Counted from the stretch's first letter, positions 15,197-23,078 are shown. The stretch: 23,225 nucleotides of DNA from Haemophilus sp. (GCA_019423005.1 JAHZCF010000044.1:1-23225), one strand, 5' to 3'. The notes: generated from the sequence alone by a model not told the origin. Numbers and translations: made by a program.

Positions 15197-15499
15197 ATGC
15201 ATTTAACATCAAGAGAACAAGAGAAATTGATGCTCTTTTTAGCCGGTGAGCTAGCCGCAAAACGTAAAGCGCGTGGCTTAAAATTAAACTATCCTGAAAC
15301 AATCGCGTACATTGCAAGTCATTTACAAGAAGCAGCGAGAGATGGTATGAGTGTGGCGGAAGTCATGCAATATGGTGCAACGTTGCTCACTATTGAAGAT
15401 GTGATGGAAGGCGTCGCTGAGATGGTTAATGAAGTACAAATTGAAGCAACTTTCCCAGATGGCACGAAGCTTGTTACCGTACACAATCCGATTAGATAA
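15197..15499 (+). CDS. ureA: UreA, urease gamma subunit
   Basis: The smallest structural subunit of the nickel urease, which hydrolyses urea to ammonia and carbamate. The 100 residues are the standard gamma length: MHLTSREQEKLMLFLAGELAAKRKARGLKLNYPE, YIASHLQEAARDG, then DGTKLVTVHNPI at the end. AAAAGGA precedes the ATG. It is the first gene of the ureABCEFGH cluster and diverges from groES with 169 bases between starts. It is separated from ureB by an unusual 112-bp palindromic insert, whereas ureA and ureB are often close together. Confidence 0.97.
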   Translation: MHLTSREQEKLMLFLAGELAAKRKARGLKLNYPETIAYIASHLQEAARDGMSVAEVMQYGATLLTIEDVMEGVAEMVNEVQIEATFPDGTKLVTVHNPIR

Positions 15500-15508
15500 A
15501 AGAACATT

Positions 15509-15620
15509 CCCCCCTCTTTAGCAAAGAGGGGAAGGGGATATTTGGCAAAAGAAAATTCGGCTGTGCGTAAAGTTATAACGCAAAAAATCTCCCCCAGCCC
15601 CTCTTTTTCAAAGAGGGGGG
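15509..15620. mobile_element. MITE/REP-like palindromic element between ureA and ureB
   Basis: Two imperfect inverted terminal repeats of about 35 bases (15509-15543 and 15585-15620) flank a 41-base core. After inversion they agree at roughly 29 of 36 positions. Each contains its own hairpin, CCCCTCTTT (15511-15519, 15598-15606) pairing with AAAGAGGGG (15523-15531, 15610-15618) around a 3-base loop. There is no coding capacity, no U-tract after either hairpin, and no clear target duplication. It is probably a non-autonomous or REP-type repeat. Confidence 0.65.
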
Positions 15621-15659
15621 CTTTCCATGAAAATTTTAAAATAGAAGGATTTAAATAAG

Positions 15660-15965
15660 ATGATCCCAGGTGAATACCAATTAGCTGAAGGCGATATTAT
15701 TGCCAATGTTGGCAGAAAAACCGTCACAATCGAAGTAACCAATTCAGGCGACCGCCCAATTCAAGTCGGTTCCCATTACCATTTCTTTGAAACCAATAAT
15801 GCCCTTAAATTTGACCGCACTTTAGCGCGTGGAATGCGATTAAATGTTCTATCTGGCAATGCAGTACGTTTTGAACCGGGTGAAGTGAAATCAGTTGAGT
15901 TAGTGGCTTTTGGTGGCTCGCAAACTATTTACGGCTTCCATAATCAAATTGATGGCAAATTATAA
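15660..15965 (+). CDS. ureB: UreB, urease beta subunit
   Basis: The second structural subunit of urease. The 101 residues begin MIPGEYQLAEGDI and include the family blocks RPIQVGSHYHFFETN and LDIPAG-like positions (here GMRLNVLSGNAVRFEPGE), then VELVAFGGSQTIYGFHNQIDG. AAGGA lies about 11 bases before the ATG. It lies 10 bases before ureC. An uptake sequence lies inside the gene, the last exact one in the window. Confidence 0.97.
   Translation: MIPGEYQLAEGDIIANVGRKTVTIEVTNSGDRPIQVGSHYHFFETNNALKFDRTLARGMRLNVLSGNAVRFEPGEVKSVELVAFGGSQTIYGFHNQIDGKL
15814..15822 (-). repeat. DNA uptake signal core (within ureB)
   Basis: An exact ACCGCACTT on the + strand. No further exact core occurs in the remaining 7.4 kb. 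Confidence 0.88.
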
Positions 15966-15975
15966 GGTAGGCAAG

Positions 15976-17694
15976 ATGGCATTAACAATTTCAAGAGCGC
16001 AATATGTAGCAACTTATGGCCCAACCGTTGGCGATAAAGTCCGTTTAGGTGATACCAATTTATGGGCAACCATTGAACAAGATTTCCTGACCAAAGGTGA
16101 TGAGTGTAAATTTGGTGGCGGTAAAAGTGTACGCGACGGCATGGCGCAAAGTGGTACGGCAACTCGCGATAATCCAAATGTATTGGATTTTGTGATTACC
16201 AATGTGATGATCATTGATGCCAAATTAGGCATTATCAAAGCCGATATTGGTATTCGCGATGGTCGTATTGTCGGTATCGGACAAGCAGGTAACCCTGACA
16301 CCATGGATAACGTCACGCCAAACATGATTATCGGTGCTAGCACGGAAGTACATAATGGCGCACATTTAATTGCGACCGCTGGCGGTATTGATACGCACAT
16401 TCACTTTATTTGTCCGCAACAAGCACAACATGCGATTGAGAGCGGTGTTACCACGTTAATTGGTGGCGGAACGGGCCCGGCTGATGGTACTCACGCGACT
16501 ACTTGTACACCGGGCGCATGGTATATGGAACGTATGTTCCAAGCGGCAGAAGCTTTACCAGTCAACGTGGGCTTTTTCGGCAAAGGAAACTGTTCAACGT
16601 TAGATCCGCTACGCGAACAAATTGAAGCGGGTGCATTAGGCTTAAAAATCCACGAAGACTGGGGCGCAACGCCTGCAGTAATTGATTCTGCCTTAAAAGT
16701 GGCAGATGAAATGGATATTCAAGTGGCAATTCATACCGACACGCTAAATGAAAGTGGCTTTTTAGAAGATACCATGAAAGCGATTGATGGACGTGTGATT
16801 CACACCTTCCACACGGAAGGCGCTGGTGGCGGTCATGCGCCTGACATCATTAAAGCGGCGATGTATCCAAACGTATTGCCCGCTTCAACCAACCCGACTC
16901 GTCCGTTTACTAAAAACACTATTGATGAGCATTTAGATATGTTGATGGTTTGCCATCACTTAGATAAACGAGTGCCGGAAGACGTCGCCTTTGCCGATAG
17001 CCGTATCCGCCCTGAAACTATTGCAGCAGAAGATATTTTGCATGATATGGGCGTTTTCTCGATTATGAGTTCTGACTCTCAAGCAATGGGACGTATTGGC
17101 GAAGTCGTTATTCGTACATGGCAAACTGCAGATAAAATGAAAATGCAACGTGGTGAGTTAGGCAATGAAGGAAATGATAACTTCCGCATTAAACGCTACA
17201 TTGCGAAATACACTATCAACCCAGCGATTGCACACGGTATTGCGGATCATATTGGTTCATTAGAAGTGGGCAAAATTGCAGATATCGTATTATGGAAACC
17301 GATGTTCTTTGGGGTAAAACCGGAAGTGGTAATTAAAAAAGGCTTTATTAGCTACGCAAAAATGGGCGACCCAAATGCCTCTATTCCAACGCCGCAACCG
17401 GTATTCTACCGTCCGATGTACGGCGCACAAGGTTTAGCGACAGCACAAACCGCGGTATTCTTTGTTTCACAAGCCGCTGAAAAAGCCGATATTCGTGCTA
17501 AATTCGGCTTGCACAAAGAAACTATTGCTGTGAAAGGCTGCCGCAGCGTGGGTAAAAAAGATCTCGTTCACAATAACGCGACACCTGAAATCACGGTAGA
17601 TCCAGAACGCTATGAAGTGCGTGTAGATGGCGAGCTCATTACTTGCGAACCTGTGGATACGGTGCCATTAGGACAACGGTATTTCTTGTTCTAA
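15976..17694 (+). CDS. ureC: UreC, urease alpha (catalytic) subunit
   Basis: The catalytic subunit holding the di-nickel site. From MALTISRAQYV the protein has 572 residues. Every active-site residue known from Klebsiella urease is present with a constant offset of 7: nickel ligands H141 and H143 (DTHIHF), carbamylated K224 (LGLKIHEDWG), H253 and H279, and D367 (SSDSQAMG). The mobile-flap C326 and catalytic H327 (VCHHLDKRVPEDVAFADSRIRPE) are also present. The frame is open upstream into ureB, but ATG 15976 with AAGG before it gives the normal start, 10 bases after the ureB stop. The enzyme is expected to be active once nickel is inserted. Confidence 0.98.
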   Translation: MALTISRAQYVATYGPTVGDKVRLGDTNLWATIEQDFLTKGDECKFGGGKSVRDGMAQSGTATRDNPNVLDFVITNVMIIDAKLGIIKADIGIRDGRIVGIGQAGNPDTMDNVTPNMIIGASTEVHNGAHLIATAGGIDTHIHFICPQQAQHAIESGVTTLIGGGTGPADGTHATTCTPGAWYMERMFQAAEALPVNVGFFGKGNCSTLDPLREQIEAGALGLKIHEDWGATPAVIDSALKVADEMDIQVAIHTDTLNESGFLEDTMKAIDGRVIHTFHTEGAGGGHAPDIIKAAMYPNVLPASTNPTRPFTKNTIDEHLDMLMVCHHLDKRVPEDVAFADSRIRPETIAAEDILHDMGVFSIMSSDSQAMGRIGEVVIRTWQTADKMKMQRGELGNEGNDNFRIKRYIAKYTINPAIAHGIADHIGSLEVGKIADIVLWKPMFFGVKPEVVIKKGFISYAKMGDPNASIPTPQPVFYRPMYGAQGLATAQTAVFFVSQAAEKADIRAKFGLHKETIAVKGCRSVGKKDLVHNNATPEITVDPERYEVRVDGELITCEPVDTVPLGQRYFLF

Positions 17695-17700
17695 TAAAAA

Positions 17701-17745
17701 TACACGCTATTCAATAATAAAGACAGTGCGTGTATAACACGCACT
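17701..17745 (+). other. Competing hairpins in the ureC-ureE gap
   Basis: AGTGCGTGT (17725-17733) and ACACGCACT (17737-17745) form a perfect 9-bp stem with a 3-base loop. TACACGC (17701-17707) can instead pair with GCGTGTA (17728-17734). No U-tract follows, so it is not a plain terminator. It may set transcript stability or expression of the accessory genes relative to ureABC. Confidence 0.5.
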
Positions 17746-17763
17746 ACTTTCGAATTTATAAAT

Positions 17764-18321
17764 ATGAAAATCCTCAACCCCATTCTGCCTATTATGGATA
17801 CCATTTTAGGCGATTTAACTAGCCTTCAAGCTGAAAGCAAAATTACACATCAAACCATTGAACGCGTGGCATTGCAGTGGTATGAAAGCGAACGGAATAT
17901 TCTGCGTAAAACCACAAATACGGGGCGTGAAGTGGCATTTCGCCTACTCAAAGAAGGGCAACGTTTAAAACACGATGATGTTGTGTTTATCAGCGATGAA
18001 TTAGTGATTGCGATTGAAATTTTACCGAGTGAAGTCATTGTTCTGTCTCCGAAAAACTTGCCTGAAATGGCGCGAGCTTGTTATGAGATCGGTAATAAAC
18101 ATTCGCCACTCTTTTTAGATGGTGATGAAGTGACATTACCTTACGATAAGCCGATGTTTGAATGGCTACAAGCGGCGGGATTTCATCCGCAAAAAGCTGA
18201 ACGCCGTTTAAACCAAGCGTTAAGGGCGAACTCCGCACAAGGGCACGGGCATTCGCATAGCCATTCGCACGATCATCATGGCTATCACCATCATGGAGAC
18301 GGCAATTGGCACCAACATTAA
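17764..18321 (+). CDS. ureE: UreE, urease nickel metallochaperone
   Basis: A cytoplasmic dimeric nickel carrier that delivers Ni(II) to the UreG/UreF/UreH complex. The 185 residues have the N-terminal peptide-binding-like domain (TGREVAFRL, GQRLKHDDVVF) and a metal-binding domain with CYEIGNKHSPLF and FHPQKAERRL. The tail is very His-rich (about 13 His in the last 25 residues, GHGHSHSHSH onward). That tail is common in UreE and indicates nickel storage. The ATG at 17764 has no clear Shine-Dalgarno. An alternative ATG at 17794 has none either. The longer form is kept because MKILNPILPI matches what I recall of Haemophilus UreE. It overlaps ureF by 16 bases. Confidence 0.93.
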   Translation: MKILNPILPIMDTILGDLTSLQAESKITHQTIERVALQWYESERNILRKTTNTGREVAFRLLKEGQRLKHDDVVFISDELVIAIEILPSEVIVLSPKNLPEMARACYEIGNKHSPLFLDGDEVTLPYDKPMFEWLQAAGFHPQKAERRLNQALRANSAQGHGHSHSHSHDHHGYHHHGDGNWHQH

Positions 18322-19013
18322 ACCGAAGCCTGGCAGATTTAGGCGCATTGTTGCACTTGGTTGACCCCACTTTGCCAATCGGGGGCTTTAACCATTCAAA
18401 CGGTTTAGAAACCTTTGTTCAACAAGGTGTTGTTTCGACAAAAACAAGCCTAGAAGAATATGTGCAAACTCAGCTTTTGCAAAACTGGGTGTATAACGAT
18501 GGTGCTTATCTTTCGCTCGCATTTGATGCCATGGCTACCAATGATTTTGATCGTTTATGCGAATTAGACCATTCGCTATCTGCGACCAAAATTGCGCGAG
18601 AAAGTCGCGAAGGCAGTTTTAAACTCGGTGTGCGGTTATTAAAAATTTTTATCCGCTATGAACAACACCCAATGTTGAGACAATTTCAGCAAGCGATTCA
18701 GAATAAAACCGTGCAAGGCTATTTCCCGATGGTGTTTGCTATGGTGGCGCAAGCGATGGGGCTCAGCAAAGCGGATACCCTTTATGCGTTCTACTACAAT
18801 GCAGCAGTCGGCACCATTACCAATGGCGTGAAACTCATTCCGCTCAGCCAAATGGATGGGCAAGATATTCTGTTTGATTTGCGTAGTGCGCTCTTGCAAG
18901 CTGTCGAATTAAGCCTTGAGCCTAATCTTGATTGGCTGGGTGCAGCAACTCTCGCAAATGACATCCGTTCCATGCAGCACGAAGTGCTTTATACACGACT
19001 TTATATGTCGTAA
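18306..19013 (+). CDS. ureF: UreF, urease accessory protein (TTG start)
   Basis: A helical accessory protein that, with UreG and UreH, forms the activation complex. UreF gates GTP-dependent nickel transfer. About 235 residues: LADLGALLHLVDPTLPIGGFNHSNGLE, then ARESREGSFKLGVRLL, MVAQAMGLSKADTLYAFYYNAAVGTITNGVKLIPLSQMDGQ. No in-frame ATG lies upstream of the conserved PIGGF region. The best start is TTG 18306, which has GGAG (18295-18298) 7 bases before it. The start lies inside the ureE coding region (16-base overlap), so translation is probably coupled to ureE. The exact start is the least certain part. Confidence 0.9.
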   Translation: MAPTLNRSLADLGALLHLVDPTLPIGGFNHSNGLETFVQQGVVSTKTSLEEYVQTQLLQNWVYNDGAYLSLAFDAMATNDFDRLCELDHSLSATKIARESREGSFKLGVRLLKIFIRYEQHPMLRQFQQAIQNKTVQGYFPMVFAMVAQAMGLSKADTLYAFYYNAAVGTITNGVKLIPLSQMDGQDILFDLRSALLQAVELSLEPNLDWLGAATLANDIRSMQHEVLYTRLYMS

Positions 19014-19095
19014 GAGCGGTCATTTTTTATTGAATTTTTACATATCGCAGAGGTTATAAGAATGAGCCTCTACGATAATCAACAAAAGGAACATT

Positions 19096-19731
19096 ATGCG
19101 TAACTACATTAAAATTGGCGTAGCAGGCCCTGTTGGCGCAGGCAAAACCGCGTTAATTGAAAAACTAACTCGTGAAATGGCAAGCCGTTATAGCGTAGCG
19201 GTAATCACCAATGATATTTATACCCAAGAAGATGCGGAATTTTTAACGAAAAATAGCCTACTTCCGCCAGAGCGTATTATGGGCGTAGAAACGGGCGGTT
19301 GCCCACATACGGCAATTCGTGAAGATGCCTCTATGAACTTAGAAGCAGTTGATGAAATGGTTGCACGCTTTCCTGATGTAGAAATCGTGTTTATTGAATC
19401 GGGTGGTGATAACTTATCTGCCACCTTTAGCCCCGATTTAGCCGATGTGACGATTTTCGTGATTGACGTCGCACAAGGTGAAAAAATCCCGCGTAAAGGT
19501 GGTCCTGGTATTACTCGTTCTGATTTATTAGTGATTAACAAAACAGACCTAGCACCATTTGTTGGCGCAGATTTAAGTATTATGGAACGCGATGCCCGCC
19601 GTATGCGTAACGGTCAGCCGTTTATCTTTACCAACTTAATGAAGAAAGAAAATTTAGACGGTGTGATTGGCTGGATTGAAAAATACGCCTTATTGAAAAA
19701 TGTAGAAGAACCGAAAGCATTAGTGAGATAA
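19096..19731 (+). CDS. ureG: UreG, urease accessory GTPase
   Basis: A SIMIBI-class GTPase that binds nickel and drives its insertion into urease. The 211 residues have a P-loop GPVGAGKT (11-18), the nickel-binding CPH motif in GGCPHTAIRED (C69-P70-H71), ESGGDNLSATFSPDL, and the guanine-specificity motif NKTD (148-151). AAAGGA precedes the ATG. It follows ureF after 82 bases and precedes ureH with a hairpin between. Confidence 0.97.
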   Translation: MRNYIKIGVAGPVGAGKTALIEKLTREMASRYSVAVITNDIYTQEDAEFLTKNSLLPPERIMGVETGGCPHTAIREDASMNLEAVDEMVARFPDVEIVFIESGGDNLSATFSPDLADVTIFVIDVAQGEKIPRKGGPGITRSDLLVINKTDLAPFVGADLSIMERDARRMRNGQPFIFTNLMKKENLDGVIGWIEKYALLKNVEEPKALVR

Positions 19732-19738
19732 ATCATCC

Positions 19739-19765
19739 TTCCCTCTTCTTTTAAGAGGGAATTTT
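19739..19765 (+). terminator. Hairpin between ureG and ureH, weak terminator or attenuator
   Basis: TTCCCTCTT (19739-19747) and AAGAGGGAA (19753-19761) form a 9-bp stem with a 5-base loop, followed by TTTTAC. It lies 7 bases after the ureG stop. The U-run is short, so it probably only reduces read-through. The sequence resembles the hairpins of the ureA-ureB element. Confidence 0.55.
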
Positions 19766-19781
19766 ACAAATTTAATCGATT

Positions 19782-20594
19782 ATGAACAGTACGCTAAAAC
19801 TCTCAACTAAACTTTCTTCAAGCGGTAAAACTCAGCTTGCGGAGTATTTTGCTACTCCCCCTTTCAAAGTGATGACGTTGCCTGCTTATTCGGATGCTTG
19901 GACGAATGGACTTAATGCTATTCAGATGTCTTCTTCGCCAGGACTCTTATCTGGGGATCGTATCGATATTCAAATAACACTCGAAGAATCGACCACACTC
20001 TCTTTAAATACACAGGCTTTTACCCGTGTTCAGGCAATGAATGAAGGCTATTTTGCTGAACAAAACACGTTCATTCAGCTTGAAGAGAATAGCCGCTTAT
20101 TTTATTTGCCCCACCCATTAGTATTGCATAAGAATTCTGCATTTAAGCAAAAAACATTCATCAATATGCAACCTAATAGCATTCTGATTTATGGAGAGAT
20201 TGTGGCTATTGGTCGAGTAGCAAACAATGAACGTTTTGAATTTCGTCAATTTTCTTCTCATCTGAAAGTTCAGCTTTTGCAAAATAATGGGCAAACTAAA
20301 CCGCTTGTATTGGATTGTATTCAATGGCAACCAGCACAAATGAAATTGACCGCATTAAGCCAAATGGAGGATTTTTCACATCAAGGCTCATTGGTTTATC
20401 TCAATTTGCAGAAGACACCAACTGAAGTTAAACAAATCGTCCAAACACTTCAACAGCAGGAAAGTGAAAAATCACTACTTATTGGCGTTTCTCAATTAAA
20501 TGAAGGTGGGCTTATTGTTAGAGTGCTTGGGCATCGTGCTGAACTCATCCAGAAACTGTTTGAGAAAATAGCTGAACAACTAAAATCAGCATAA
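19782..20594 (+). CDS. ureH: UreH (UreD), urease accessory protein
   Basis: The UreD-family scaffold (named UreH in Haemophilus) that binds apo-urease and recruits UreF and UreG for nickel delivery. The 270 residues show the UreD blocks FKVMTLPAYSDAWTNG, SSPGLLSGDRIDIQITL, LNTQAFTRVQAM, FYLPHPLVLHKNSAFKQ and YGEIVAIGRV. The start ATG 19782 lacks a good ribosome binding site. The nearest purine-rich stretch is in the hairpin about 21 bases upstream. This suggests low or coupled translation. It is the last gene of the cluster. No clear terminator follows before the aspA promoter. Confidence 0.94.
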   Translation: MNSTLKLSTKLSSSGKTQLAEYFATPPFKVMTLPAYSDAWTNGLNAIQMSSSPGLLSGDRIDIQITLEESTTLSLNTQAFTRVQAMNEGYFAEQNTFIQLEENSRLFYLPHPLVLHKNSAFKQKTFINMQPNSILIYGEIVAIGRVANNERFEFRQFSSHLKVQLLQNNGQTKPLVLDCIQWQPAQMKLTALSQMEDFSHQGSLVYLNLQKTPTEVKQIVQTLQQQESEKSLLIGVSQLNEGGLIVRVLGHRAELIQKLFEKIAEQLKSA

Positions 20595-20669
20595 AATTAA
20601 TATAGCTGAATTAATTCCCCTAAAAAAATTTATGCGAGAAATGAAAATATCTCTTATACGTCTTATTTG

Positions 20670-20715
20670 AAATGTGATCCATGTCAAATTTATTTTCTAT
20701 GTAAATTCCTATAAT
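20670..20715 (+). promoter_or_regulatory. aspA class II CRP-dependent promoter
   Basis: A 22-bp CRP site (20670-20691) reads AAATGTGATC then CATGTCAAATTT and matches the E. coli consensus at 18 of 22 positions. A perfect -10 TATAAT (20710-20715) follows. With a start near 20722, the CRP centre (20680.5) sits at -41.5, the defining class II position. There is no good -35, as expected. Confidence 0.85.
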
Positions 20716-20753
20716 TACCTCAAATTAATTAACAACCAAAAAAGGTGATTAAA

Positions 20754-22172
20754 ATGACTCAATACAGAAAAGAAGTGGATTTATTAGGTGAACGTGATGT
20801 GCCAGCAGATGCATACTGGGGTATCCATACCTTAAGAGCGGTCGAAAACTTCAACATTTCTAATGTAACCATTTCTGATGTACCGGAATTTGTTCGCGGC
20901 ATGGTAATGGTTAAAAAAGCAACTGCCCTAGCGAATGGTGAATTAGGTGCTATTCCAAGTGATATTGCAAAAGCGATTGTAGCAGCTTGTGATGAAATTC
21001 TTACCACGGGGAAATGCTTAGATCAATTCCCATCTGATGTATATCAAGGTGGTGCGGGTACTTCTGTCAATATGAATACCAACGAAGTAGTTGCTAACCT
21101 CGCGCTTGAAAAAATTGGTCATAAAAAAGGTGAATATGATGTTATTAACCCAATGGACCACGTGAACGCTAGCCAATCTACCAACGATGCGTATCCTACC
21201 GGTTTCCGTATTGCGGTATATAACAGCATTTTGAAACTTATCGACAAAATCCAATACTTACATGATGGTTTCGATAATAAAGCAAAAGAATTTGCTAAAA
21301 TTTTAAAAATGGGTCGTACCCAATTACAAGATGCGGTACCTATGACCGTTGGTCAAGAGTTTAAAGCCTTTGCCGTATTACTTGAAGAAGAAGTACGTAA
21401 CTTGAAACGTACCGCTGAGTTACTCCTTGAAGTCAACCTTGGTGCAACAGCAATCGGTACTGGTTTAAATACACCAAAAGGTTATACAGAATTAGTAGTA
21501 AAACACCTTGCTGAGGTAACTGGATTACCTTGCGTACCAGCTGAAAACTTAATCGAAGCAACATCTGACTGTGGTGCTTATGTCATGGTTCACGGTGCAT
21601 TAAAACGTACCGCAGTAAAACTATCTAAAGTATGTAACGACTTACGTTTACTCTCTTCTGGTCCACGCGCAGGTATTAAAGAAATTAACTTACCTGAATT
21701 ACAAGCAGGTTCTTCTATCATGCCTGCAAAAGTAAACCCTGTTATTCCAGAAGTGGTAAACCAAGTATGCTTTAAAGTAATTGGTAACGATACTACCGTC
21801 ACTTTCGCATCTGAAGCGGGTCAATTACAATTAAACGTAATGGAACCTGTAATTGGTCAAGCAATGTTTGAATCTATCGACATCTTAACCAATGCTTGTG
21901 TGAACTTACGCGATAAATGTGTAGACGGTATTACTGTAAACAAAGAAATTTGTGAAAACTACGTATTCAACTCAATCGGTATCGTGACTTACTTAAATCC
22001 ATTTATCGGTCACCATAATGGCGACTTAGTGGGTAAAATCTGTGCTCAAACCGGTAAAGGCGTACGTGAAGTGGTATTAGAAAAAGGTTTATTAACCGCA
22101 GAACAATTGGATGATATCCTTTCTGTAGAAAACTTAATGAACCCAACTTATAAAGCGAAATTAAATAAATAA
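20754..22172 (+). CDS. aspA: AspA, aspartate ammonia-lyase
   Basis: A homotetrameric cytoplasmic aspartase that reversibly splits L-aspartate into fumarate and ammonia, supplying fumarate for anaerobic respiration. The 472 residues belong to the fumarase/aspartase superfamily, with GGAGTSVNMNTNEV, NASQSTNDAYPT, GRTQLQDAVPMT, and the catalytic SS loop GSSIMPAKVNPV carrying the general-base S320. An in-frame GTG lies three codons upstream. ATG 20754 is preferred because AAAGGTG sits about 7 bases before it and MTQYRKEVDLLGERD is the family start. It has its own CRP promoter and a strong terminator, so it is separate from the urease genes. Confidence 0.97.
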   Translation: MTQYRKEVDLLGERDVPADAYWGIHTLRAVENFNISNVTISDVPEFVRGMVMVKKATALANGELGAIPSDIAKAIVAACDEILTTGKCLDQFPSDVYQGGAGTSVNMNTNEVVANLALEKIGHKKGEYDVINPMDHVNASQSTNDAYPTGFRIAVYNSILKLIDKIQYLHDGFDNKAKEFAKILKMGRTQLQDAVPMTVGQEFKAFAVLLEEEVRNLKRTAELLLEVNLGATAIGTGLNTPKGYTELVVKHLAEVTGLPCVPAENLIEATSDCGAYVMVHGALKRTAVKLSKVCNDLRLLSSGPRAGIKEINLPELQAGSSIMPAKVNPVIPEVVNQVCFKVIGNDTTVTFASEAGQLQLNVMEPVIGQAMFESIDILTNACVNLRDKCVDGITVNKEICENYVFNSIGIVTYLNPFIGHHNGDLVGKICAQTGKGVREVVLEKGLLTAEQLDDILSVENLMNPTYKAKLNK

Positions 22173-22181
22173 ACACGTAAT

Positions 22182-22208
22182 AAAAAGGGAGCTTAGCTCC
22201 CTTTTTTT
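22182..22208 (+). terminator. aspA intrinsic terminator
   Basis: AAAAAGGGAGC (22182-22192) and GCTCCCTTTTT (22196-22206) form a strong stem with a TTA loop, running into a T-tract to 22208. It is symmetrical enough to also stop transcription arriving from the convergent gene ending at 22215. Confidence 0.93.
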
Positions 22209-22214
22209 AATAGT

Positions 22215-23078
22215 TTATTCAAAATCTTCATCAGAATAAAACTGTTCCTCCCCAGCTTTTATCTTTTTTAGTTTTTCTACACGCATTCTATTTTCGCTCA
22301 TTAAACAATAATGCTCTCCTAATCCAGGATTAACAAGAGCGCATTTACTATTTCGATAACGAATCCAAGTTTTTTGAAAGGTTTCTAGTCCTTTTAAATC
22401 ATAGTTAACTTCATTTAAATCTGAGCTTTGTTTTATCTGTCTGGTGATTTCTTGATATAGCTGATTGATTTGTTTTTTATATTGTTCAGAGGTCGAGTCT
22501 ATGCAATAACTAACAATAGCATTATTGATACCCGCTTCTGGATCTTCTTTTTTTAATTCCTTAATCGTTTCATCAAGACATTGCGAGTAAACATCTTCAC
22601 TAAGGTTACCATTTTTTTCCGTTGAATAAAAAAGTTCATCTCCTACCTTTATCTTTTTTAGCTTCTCTATACGTTGTTCATTCTCATTCATTAAGCAAGA
22701 AAGATTTTGTAATCCTGAATTAAAAAGCGCACATTTATTATTTCGATACTGAATCCAAGTTTTTTGAGAAGTTTCTAATTGACTCAATTCATCACTAGCA
22801 TCTCTTGAATTTTTTGCTTTTTTAACTTGTTCGTTAATTTCTTTATATAACCTATTAATTTTTTGTTTATACATATATGAGGTGTATTCCATACAACTAG
22901 CTACAACAGCATTATTGATGTCTGCTTCTGAATCTTCTTTTTTTAATTCTTTAATCGTTTCATCAAGACATTGAGAATAGATATCTTTGCCACTATTGAG
23001 ATCAATAGATACCGCACCTTCATTGGCGAGTAAAGACGAGCAAAGACAAAGAATAGCTAGTGTGGTAAGTTTTTTCAC
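22215..23078 (-). CDS. Secreted LprI-like (DUF1311) protein with two tandem domains
   Basis: I recognise the family but not a named gene. The 287-residue protein starts with a Sec signal peptide (KK, then a hydrophobic stretch to about 18, likely cleavage after LLA). No proper lipobox is seen, so it is probably periplasmic. Two copies of an LprI/DUF1311-type domain follow (about 32-152 and 162-282), with an exact 130-residue period. C37/C167, C62/C192, C116/C246 and C128/C258 are paired, with W108/W238 in QKTW-YRN-KCA. Four cysteines per copy suggest two disulfides. Some family members inhibit lysozyme, which cannot be claimed here. The start is GTG 23078 with AAGGA upstream; the nearby ATG 23080 runs straight into a stop. 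It is convergent with aspA. Confidence 0.85.
   Translation of the reverse strand: MKKLTTLAILCLCSSLLANEGAVSIDLNSGKDIYSQCLDETIKELKKEDSEADINNAVVASCMEYTSYMYKQKINRLYKEINEQVKKAKNSRDASDELSQLETSQKTWIQYRNNKCALFNSGLQNLSCLMNENEQRIEKLKKIKVGDELFYSTEKNGNLSEDVYSQCLDETIKELKKEDPEAGINNAIVSYCIDSTSEQYKKQINQLYQEITRQIKQSSDLNEVNYDLKGLETFQKTWIRYRNSKCALVNPGLGEHYCLMSENRMRVEKLKKIKAGEEQFYSDEDFE

Noticed and set aside
15511..15531. The ureA-ureB hairpins as intrinsic terminators.
   Set aside because: Neither is followed by a U-tract, and downstream ureB and ureC must be transcribed. A repeat-element interpretation fits better.
19062..19103. A 13-codon reading frame (MSLYDNQQKEHYA) overlapping the ureG start, possibly a leader peptide.
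   Set aside because: It has only a fair ribosome site, no informative codons and no associated attenuator. It could aid coupling, but the evidence is too thin to call a gene.
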